Shown piece after piece: positions 57,352 through 64,000 of a DNA stretch of 64,000 nt. The first letter of the stretch is position 1. Each line of letters begins with the position of its first letter. The position numbers and the translations under genes are program-made. Source of the DNA: Ceratotherium simum simum (lineage: Eukaryota; Chordata; Mammalia; Perissodactyla; Rhinocerotidae); assembly GCF_000283155.1 (NCBI RefSeq), contig NW_004454159.1, positions 20,407,253 through 20,471,252 of the forward strand, read 5' to 3'. The notes under the pieces are model-generated. The model was not told the origin of the DNA. It did no database searches and saw only the letters and a list, made by a program, of their open reading frames with translations.

Positions 57352-58584
57352 AAAATAGAAATAACTGGGAAACTCTAGGCCATTCTGCTTTTTTTAACGC
57401 CAGCATTTAACCTTTGTTGATGTAACGTTTCCTTTGCAAATAGTGCAAATTGGAAATTTCCCCAGGATCATAATCTAGCCCTCCCCAGAGCCAAATTCAG
57501 CCTCAAAGTCGCAATTCTCAAGTATAATGATATTTATTCAGTCCCAGCTCATTTCCTACTTTTCTGTTGAAACACTAGTCCCACAGCATTATAACAATCG
57601 AGTCATTTGCACAATGAGCTGTTTGGTTCCAAATTCTGGATTTCTGAAGGAAGCATAAATATGTGTCATGGTTGATATTTTGGGCATTGATCAAGTGCCT
57701 GTTCTGTACAGCCAGTTTGACCTTTTACTTCTCCTAGAGACGTGTAAATTTCTTCCAAATTCATTCATTTTGTTTCACCTGCTGGGAATCATGTTTACAT
57801 ACAACAATACTGTAAGAACCTATTGAGAAATCCTCTGTGCTGTCGTTAATGTGTTTTCATTTGCGTGCAGGGGAGATTTTTATTGTGTAGCCCTCCACTG
57901 ACACCCTATTCATGCTTTCTATTATCCCTCTAGCTTTGTCTTCAGCTAAACACAGTCTCTTTTTTTCCTCCTCCCAGTGATTATTTGCACGAAGATTTGC
58001 ATTTAAATGGATGTGGAAAGTACATTAACAACACCCACGCCACCCATGTAAAAGCTGCATGGTGTTTGTTGCTGCCAGACATGAACGGGAAAAAAATTCA
58101 ATGAATGTTTTGTAAGGAGAGTCCTCAGGTAACTGCATTTTAGACACAAAGACACTTCATTAGATTATATTTAATACTGATTATGCATGCAGAAGTATAT
58201 GCGTATAAATACCCTATTCCCAAAAGGGATTTTGTGAAATCCTATGACAGAGACGTGTTCACCACAGGAACCAAATCTATATTTCAGCATTTGAGTTGAA
58301 TTCAAAGTCCCCTAAGTGGGTTGACAGGACATTCCAGGGTTGGTCCATTTTGACCTTTATGTCCTTGCTAATAGAATAGGAAGGAAAGTGAAAGGAATTA
58401 AAATACACTGCATTTTCTGTCTACATCTTAGGGCTTTTCTCTTGAGCAGTTCAAACAATAAGCATTTTGTTTTTTTTTCCTTTACCAAAGAGAGTAAAGG
58501 AAAAAAAGAGACCAGGATGGGAAGGAAGAGAAACATTATTAGTGAGATTTTAGGTGTCTATATAGCTTTTAATTAAAATTTTAA
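57352..58584. other. Repeat-poor AT-rich DNA
   Basis: No transposon signature that I recognise. CTTTGCAAATAGTGCAAATT, AAATTTCCCCAGGATCATAA and TTTGCATTTAAATGGATGTGG (in part) have the look of conserved regulatory DNA, but I cannot test conservation. Confidence 0.4.
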
Positions 58585-58735
58585 AAAATGGAAGAAGAGG
58601 GAAGGAAGAAAAATGGAAAGAGAACGAAAAGGCATGCTGAAAGGATCTATAACAGAGAGCATGCAGAGGAGGAAGAAAAGGAGAAAGAGAGAGAAGAGGT
58701 GAGAAGAGAAAAGAAAACTCAGGAAAGATAGTAAA
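58585..58735. repeat. Purine-rich (GA) tract
   Basis: About 150 bases of mostly A and G on the plus strand (GGAAGAAGAGGGAAGGAAGA, then GAGGAGGAAGAAAAGGAGAA), broken by a short TGCTG. Low complexity. Confidence 0.85.
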
Positions 58736-58739
58736 AGAA

Positions 58740-60485
58740 CCTTTGTGCTTTATACATAAAGCAAAGACCTCAGGTTATCATTCAGTATTACGAGAGAGAA
58801 AATTAAACTGGTCTTGGCAAAAGGATTCTATTAAGGGATAATATCTTCCTTTTTATTGTTAATTATTTTATGTTTACAATAGTCAGTGTAAATGTATATT
58901 ATTTTTACAGTAACACATGGCTTAGCATAAATAATTTACCCAGGATATATGGCTAATTTCTAATTAACTTCTAGCTCTGTTAGTTTGCTTTAGATTAAAG
59001 CCCTTTCTCTTTCTAACAAGTCCTTGAAAGGGAGCAGACAACCTAATTACAGACATTCATTGTGGAATATTTATATTTAGCAATTTAAAAAGGTAATATC
59101 AATCGAGAAATGTAGTGGAAAATAAAGTGGAAGAGGAAAAGCTTGCAGTGGAGGGAGGAAAATTTATTGTTTGTCTTTGTATTTTTATGTCTGCGTAAGA
59201 AAAAAAAATAGGCCAGAGAAATTTATCAGCAGGCTGAATGCAATACGGCACTAGTACCTCTGTGTCCCCAAATACAATTATTGTTTATTGCTTAAAAACA
59301 ATTTTCCATAGGCTGTATGCACTAAAGAGAAATCCATAAACATCAGAAACAAGTCTGTAACAAGTCTTCATTGTTTATATGGTTGGAAAAAAAATCCATA
59401 TTTCCTTTCCTGTTAATCCAGAATGGACCTGAATAAAGCGAATTCACCGCATCCAATGAGATTTGTAATGCAACAGTAGAAGAATCTGATTTCACACATT
59501 ATAGTTAGAGTCCTCCATATCCTGGCCATAACAAGGCTAATAAATAAAGTCTACTCTCAAACCAGGCATATAGCCTCAGTAATTGACTTGCTGTCTGCGT
59601 GAGACACAATGATATCCGAATGTGCGTGGCTAACCTGCATCAGAGGGCTGGCAGAAATTCACAATGGGAATGTACTGGCATAAACACTCTTTTGTGCATA
59701 CAGCCCCCTTCTAGATGCTAAGGCTTCTTTAAAAAGCAACAAAATGGGATCGGTTCTTGCTTTATACCTGTATCATTATAACTGACACAACAGAGGAAAG
59801 CCCTCTCCCCCCGGGTCTCATTTCTTGAACTAATCTGAGTCACCTTTGGACTCGAGGTACCACAGCCCTGAATTCATTGAGGTTTAGATAAGTGTGGTGT
59901 ATTAGTCTTAATGTGCATTTACAAGACACGGTGTAATTCCTCCTTTGGAGCTGTTAATGCATTTTTATAGCTAAAAAACAATTTCCCATATATTGTATGT
60001 ATTAAGGAGAAATGTCTGCCTAAAGATTTATGTTGAGAATGCATGAAAACAAAGCAGAACATCCTAGCGTGTGCATTCATCTTGTTAAAGACCATACACT
60101 TGGGTGCATTTGTTCTTCAAAGAGTGTGAGGAACATCAAACATTTAGAGTTCTTTGTCATTCCCAACTCTGCCTTCAGAGCTTCCATTGTCCTTTTCTAT
60201 TTCCTTCTGTATCCTCAGTATGTAAGACTATCTGGGGAACAAGCGAGAAAATATAGAGCAAAACGGTTTATGTGGTAATGATAAGAGAGAGAACAACACT
60301 TTAAATTTTAAAATCATCTCAGAAGAGACTGGAGAAATTCGTATGAACAAAGACGGGAAGGAGATTGTGGAAAGTGAGCACTGTTGTACTAAGAGGCACG
60401 TAGGGTCACAAACACCCCTCTTCCTAATGATTCTTTTAGGGTGTTATATAATTTTATTAACATAAGAGTGGGTAGGTTTCCCAGT
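58740..60485. other. Repeat-poor DNA
   Basis: No gene or repeat recognised. Two blocks are alike, GTATTAAGGAGAAATG near 59998 and ATGCACTAAAGAGAAATCC near 59317, each shortly after ACAATTT(C/T)CCATA (59288-59310 and 59977-59992); this may be a weak local duplication. Confidence 0.4.
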
Positions 60486-60489
60486 TATT

Positions 60490-60935
60490 CTATTTTTGTC
60501 CTGTTCCAGATTCTTTCTCTGCACCGCTCTCTGCCCTAGGGGGCTGACTGCTTATGCCTGCATCATTGGGCTCCGAAGATGCCTGGCCCTCATTTGGGTT
60601 TGGTTGATGAGTGGCGCTGGCAGGAGATCAGAGGGTAGAAGGAGAGGGGTTGGGTCGTTTCTTCCTTGCTCTCTCTCTCTACCCTGGTGCTGCATCTCTG
60701 GCATGTGTCGCTCCATGGTCACAGCTCCTGTGAGCAGCCCCTCCAGCTCTCTCCGAGCATTGGTAACACAGGAGTGGTAAAGCCTTTTCAGTTATTGCCA
60801 GTTCCTGGATGTCCCTTCCCTTGTTAATCCTTCTCACCCTCTGTAGGTAATCTCTTTATTAAAATATATTTGTTGAAACCATGTGGGGTGGGTCCTGGGA
60901 CCCAGGACCCTGGCACACTGACTGATACAGTGGGT
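60490..60935 (+). repeat. LTR-like relic (MaLR-type)
   Basis: The blocks GCGCTGGCAGGAGATCAGAG, CTCCTGTGAGCAGCCCCTCC, AATCTCTTTATTAAAATATA and the end CACACTGACTGATACAG match an old LTR I know from other mammals, with TTTATTAAA as its signal region. A 10-base palindrome lies near its end. Confidence 0.5.
60890..60910. repeat. Palindrome, 10-bp arms, 1-base centre
   Basis: GGGTCCTGGG (60890-60899), A, CCCAGGACCC (60901-60910): perfect reverse complements. Confidence 0.9.
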
Positions 60936-61139
60936 GCAAGGCAGGAAAAAAAGACTCCTAAATGTCCAAGCCAGTTTATTCACATGGTAGCTGAAATGCT
61001 CCAATAGCTCTGCTGACTGTAAGCTTTTGGCAAACTCATCCCCATGGTACTGCCAAAATCATGGCTCCTTCTAGGTGTTTGCTGATTGTACTGTCATGTC
61101 AGTGGAATGCTTTGGTTTGGTTTGACCTAAAGCAATTGT

Positions 61140-61650
61140 AAATTAGTTGTGACTTTATAGCTGCAAATGACAGAAACCCAACCTAACATCACTAAAAAAG
61201 GAGAGGGAGGGGAATTTATTGGTTCACGTCATTGATATTGTGGCTTTAGACATGGCTAGATCCATAGGTTCAAATGATGTCACAGAATTCTACGTCTTTC
61301 CATCCAGATCTCAATTTGACTATCCTCTGTGTTGGCTTCTTTCTTTGGCTGGATTGTTCCACATGTGTAAGAGATGCCCTTGGGAGCTCCCAGCTGGTAC
61401 TGCCCTAAAAAGAGAGATTTTCTTTCCCCCCGAATCCATATAGATTCTGAAAAAGAAATCTAAGTCTCCCAGCTTAAAGTCTGAGGCCAGTTTCTCTATG
61501 GCTGGAAATAGAATACTCTCTTTGATTTGCCTGGGTCATATGCCTATCCCCGAGCCTGAGAAGGCAGGGACGGTTCCGCTAAGTCCAACGGGTAGTATCT
61601 CGAAGGGTAAGATGCGACTGGACAGAAAGAGGTAACATGAAGTAATAGAT
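61140..61650 (+). repeat. Ancient interspersed repeat, unassigned
   Basis: GCTGCAAATGACAGAAACCC, GGGGAATTTATTGGTTCACG, CCATAGGTTCAAATGATGTC, GTGTTGGCTTCTTTCTTTGG, TGGGTCATATGCCTATCCCC match a recurrent old mammalian repeat in order. Family not named. Confidence 0.45.
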
Positions 61651-61659
61651 GCACATTTT

Positions 61660-62004
61660 ATATTTTCTAAACCGTTCTCAGAAATACTCTGTCACTGTAT
61701 GCAGAAATGATACATGAGGGCCGAGTGTATATGAGACTGAAGAAACATATGAGCAGTCTATACTAAACACATTTGTGACCTTCCTAACTACCTTTTAACA
61801 CCTGCTTGTGGCCCACAAATAAATGCCAGTGGAGACAACTGTGTATTTCTAGTCTCTGCTTTATGGCAAAATGAAGATGAGAGATTTTTGGAAAGAGCAC
61901 TGAATATATTACTTTATGTCCAGTGGATGCTCAATCAATTTTAATTATCCCACTTATGAATGGGAGGGAAAGATAAGGGATGTGAAATCATTGCTAAAAA
62001 AGAA
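61660..62004. other. Unique non-coding DNA
   Basis: No gene or repeat recognised. Confidence 0.4.
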
Positions 62005-62130
62005 AATGTCTGGCTTGGCAATGTGACTCCGAGTCTGAATCCAGTTCAGGCTCTAACTGGGAGCCCTTGGGCATGCTCTTGGAAATCCACGGCTCTTGGT
62101 TTGCTTCTCTGGGAAACGGGGAGAAGTCTA
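62005..62130 (+). repeat. MIR SINE
   Basis: GTCTGGCTTGGCAATGTGAC, CTGAATCCAGTTCAGGCTCT and GCTTCTCTGGGAAACGGGGA keep the MIR middle blocks, strongly decayed. Confidence 0.55.
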
Positions 62131-62193
62131 GAAGATAAAGGGAGGAGGGGCCCTGTTTTTTCCTTTTCGATGAGGCTTCTTTTACAAATAATT

Positions 62194-62203
62194 TAATAAA
62201 GCT
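62194..62203. repeat. ERE target-site duplication, left copy
   Basis: TAATAAAGCT, repeated exactly at 62444-62453. Confidence 0.88.
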
Positions 62204-62443
62204 CTTTTTTTCTTTTTTGTTGGTGAGGAAGATTATCCCTGAGCTAACATCTGTTGCTGATCCTCCTCTTTTTGCTGAGGAAGATTGGCCCTGGGCTAAC
62301 ATGCGTGTCTATCTTCCTCTACTTTATTTGTGGATGCCTACCGCAGTGGTGTGTGGGTCCATGCCCAGGATCCGAACCTGCGAACCCTGGGCCTCCAAAG
62401 CGGAGTGCTTGAACTTAACCACTACACTGCCGGGCCAGCCCCA
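62204..62443 (-). mobile_element. ERE SINE (ERE1-like, antisense)
   Basis: T-run, GAGGAAGATTATCCCTGAGC, CATCTGTTGCTGATCCTCCT, the second GAGGAAGATTGGCCCTGGGC module, CTATCTTCCTCTACTTTATT, GGATCCGAACCTGCGAACCC, TTAACCACTACACTGCC and GGGCCAGCCCC. Near full length with a clean 10-bp duplication. Confidence 0.95.
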
Positions 62444-62453
62444 TAATAAAGCT
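62444..62453. repeat. ERE target-site duplication, right copy
   Basis: TAATAAAGCT. Confidence 0.88.
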
Positions 62454-62459
62454 TTATAT

Positions 62460-62820
62460 TAAAAAGAGGGCATGAGCAATCATTGGGCTTATTTATTGGT
62501 TTTACTTCATTATTCAGAAAACAGATAACATACTTCTGCACAATATGTGCCATCTAAACTATTTCTTTAGAGAAAACTTTTAGGAAGAAATGAACATTCT
62601 GGTGTCCAAACTCTATTCATCTCAGACTAGGGCAAGCAGGTGAGGTGATGGCTTCTTTTAACTTCTTACCTGTCATTACTGTTTCGTACCTTCTCTGGCT
62701 TTAGCATGTTGTTTGTTTTGGTTGTGAATTTCCAAACTCTGACAAAAATTCTTAACTTTCTTCCTTTTTAATAAACAATTTTGTCCAAAGATTTTGAAGG
62801 CTGAACAAATGCAGAGGCTT
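62460..62820. other. Unique AT-rich DNA
   Basis: No gene or repeat recognised. Confidence 0.4.
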
Positions 62821-62822
62821 TA

Positions 62823-62836
62823 CAAAATGTGTTTTT
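62823..62836. repeat. ERE target-site duplication, left copy
   Basis: CAAAATGTGTTTTT, repeated exactly at 63052-63065. Confidence 0.9.
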
Positions 62837-63051
62837 TTTTTTTTTTTAAAGATTTTATTTATTTAATTTTTTCCCCCCAAAGCCCCAGTAGATAGTTGTA
62901 TGTCACAGCTGCACATCCTTCTAGTTGCTGTATGTGGGACTCGGCCTCAGGATGGACGGAGAAGTGGTGCCTCGATGCGCACCCGGGATCCGAACCCGGG
63001 CCACCAGCATTGCAGCGTGCGCACTTAACCACCAAGCCACAGGGCCGGCCC
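62837..63051 (-). mobile_element. ERE SINE (short-body form, antisense)
   Basis: Close relative of the copy at 38623-38837: T-run, AAAGATTTTATTTATTTAAT, CCCCAAAGCCCCAGTAGATA, CACAGCTGCACATCCTTCTA, GTATGTGGGACTCGGCCTCA, GGGATCCGAACCCGGG, GGGCCGGCCCC. The 14-bp duplication is exact. Confidence 0.95.
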
Positions 63052-63065
63052 CAAAATGTGTTTTT
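63052..63065. repeat. ERE target-site duplication, right copy
   Basis: CAAAATGTGTTTTT. Confidence 0.9.
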
Positions 63066-63204
63066 GATTGGTTGTTTTCCCATCTGATCTTGGCAGGAGA
63101 CAATCTGGGTAAGAAATGGGATGTCTTGCCCCTATGTCCCCATACACATGTGGACAGGACTTACCTGAGAAGTTTTGGGCTTGTGGTAGCTACTCTCCAC
63201 ACAT

Positions 63205-63727
63205 AGCTCCCTCCCCAGTGAAGCATAATCTCCTAGAATTGAGCCATTGTGCAGTCCCCACCCCTTGAGTCCGGGCTGGCTAATAGAAAGAGGCCCAAGT
63301 GCCACTGCCTGACTTTTGAAGTGCATTAAGAAGCCTTGTAGGTTTTGCCTGGGTCTCTTAGAACGCTTGCTCTGGGGGGACCCAGCCGCCACATAAGAAT
63401 TCGGACTACCCTGCGACCACACCTTATGAGGAAGTCCACGCTAGCCTGTGGAGAGGCTGCAGGGAGAGAGAGGGACCCCCTTTTCCAGCCCTCTGAGGCA
63501 CTAGACATGTAAGTGATGAAGCCATCTTGGTTGGCCAGCTCCAGTCTAGAATTTAGGTGACTCCAGCCCCACCTGCCATCTGACCGCCACTGCGTGAGAG
63601 AACCCCAGTGGGAAGCTGCTTGGCTGAGTCCAGTCAACTCAAGAACCACAAGAGATAACAATAAACTGTTGTTTAAAGCCACTGAGTTTTGGGGTGGTTT
63701 GTTGTGTAGAAATGGATAACTGAAACC
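63205..63727 (+). repeat. MLT1-type MaLR LTR
   Basis: Blocks in sense order: TTGAGTCCGGGCTGGCTAAT, CTGGGTCTCTTAGAACGCTT, GGGACCCAGCCGCCACATAA, GAAGCCATCTTGGTTGGCCA, GAGTCCAGTCAACTCAAGAA, TTTAAAGCCACTGAGTTTTG, and GATAACTGAAACCA at the end. The start is approximate. Confidence 0.8.
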
Positions 63728-63729
63728 AG

Positions 63730-64000
63730 GCTTATAAGCAGATGAGTGGCTGGTTCCATGGGGGCTGAAGGAGTCTATGAAGGTGGGGGTGACTTGGGGT
63801 CATTTTTAATCTGCTCAATTGGTTATGATTGTGAAGAATGAAAGGATGACCTGAGGAGTGAACTATCTGTTTCATCTGTTGGATTCTCTGACCAAGGTGA
63901 GGAGCCTTTCTCTTGCCCTGGTGTTACCTTGCCCACCTTCTCTATAACTCTGGGATCTTTGACGCCATAGATATTTATTACTTAATATTGCAAATAGTTT
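63730..64000. other. Unique DNA to window end
   Basis: No gene or repeat recognised. Confidence 0.35.

Noticed and set aside
60496..60780. 94-codon frame with a cysteine-rich look
   Set aside because: It opens at TTG and lies in an LTR-like relic.
1..64000. CRISPR array, operon, phage or bacterial mobile element
   Set aside because: No regularly spaced direct repeats, no long ORFs, no ribosome-binding-site pattern; sequence is mammalian throughout.

Overview
This window is vertebrate nuclear DNA, almost certainly from an odd-toed ungulate (Perissodactyla: horse, rhinoceros or tapir). The best evidence is seven copies of the tRNA-derived ERE SINE, recognised by the GGGGCCGGCCC head, the RNA polymerase III B-box GGTTCGGATCC, and flanking direct repeats. 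A 3' UTR fragment of the kind of L1 I know from horse supports this. The sequence does not separate horse from rhinoceros. Nothing looks bacterial or phage: there are no operons and no long ORFs, and almost all reported open frames are short chance frames, many opening at non-ATG codons.

Layout: 1-246 is the tail-side part of a decayed ubiquitin processed pseudogene on the minus strand, probably of UBA52. From 247 to about 11 kb is mostly unique DNA with MIR, MLT1 and L2 relics. From 11 to 17.4 kb is dominated by old L1 3' UTR and internal sequence on the minus strand, with an LTR-like relic inside one L1 and a younger L1 3' end inside another. From 19 to 21.2 kb is a dense nest: L1 tail, ERE, L1 3' UTR split by a solo LTR, a tRNA-Glu-headed SINE with an RTE-like tail, a hAT miniature element and L2. 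From 22 to 31 kb is largely repeat-poor. From 31 to 46 kb come L2 copies, an unnamed ancient repeat present several times, two EREs, a solo ERV1-like LTR, two MaLR LTRs and a (GT)n microsatellite. From 46 to 51.7 kb is mostly unique. From 51.7 to 55.3 kb are a complete Tigger-type miniature element, a MIR split by an ERE, and an L1 ORF2 fragment. From 55.3 to 60.4 kb is mostly unique, and from 60.5 to 64 kb are LTR relics and two EREs.

No complete gene can be supported. The one protein-coding candidate is a possible terminal exon on the minus strand at 57238-57348: splice acceptor, 36 open codons, stop, and an AATAAA about 30 bases after the stop. I do not recognise the protein. The window therefore reads as intergenic or long-intron DNA, and I found no new biological system in it. 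Its main interest is the stratigraphy of nested insertions, where target-site duplications give relative ages, and the candidate exon. Repeat names are from recognition of consensus sequence, not from a database search, and most outer borders are approximate.
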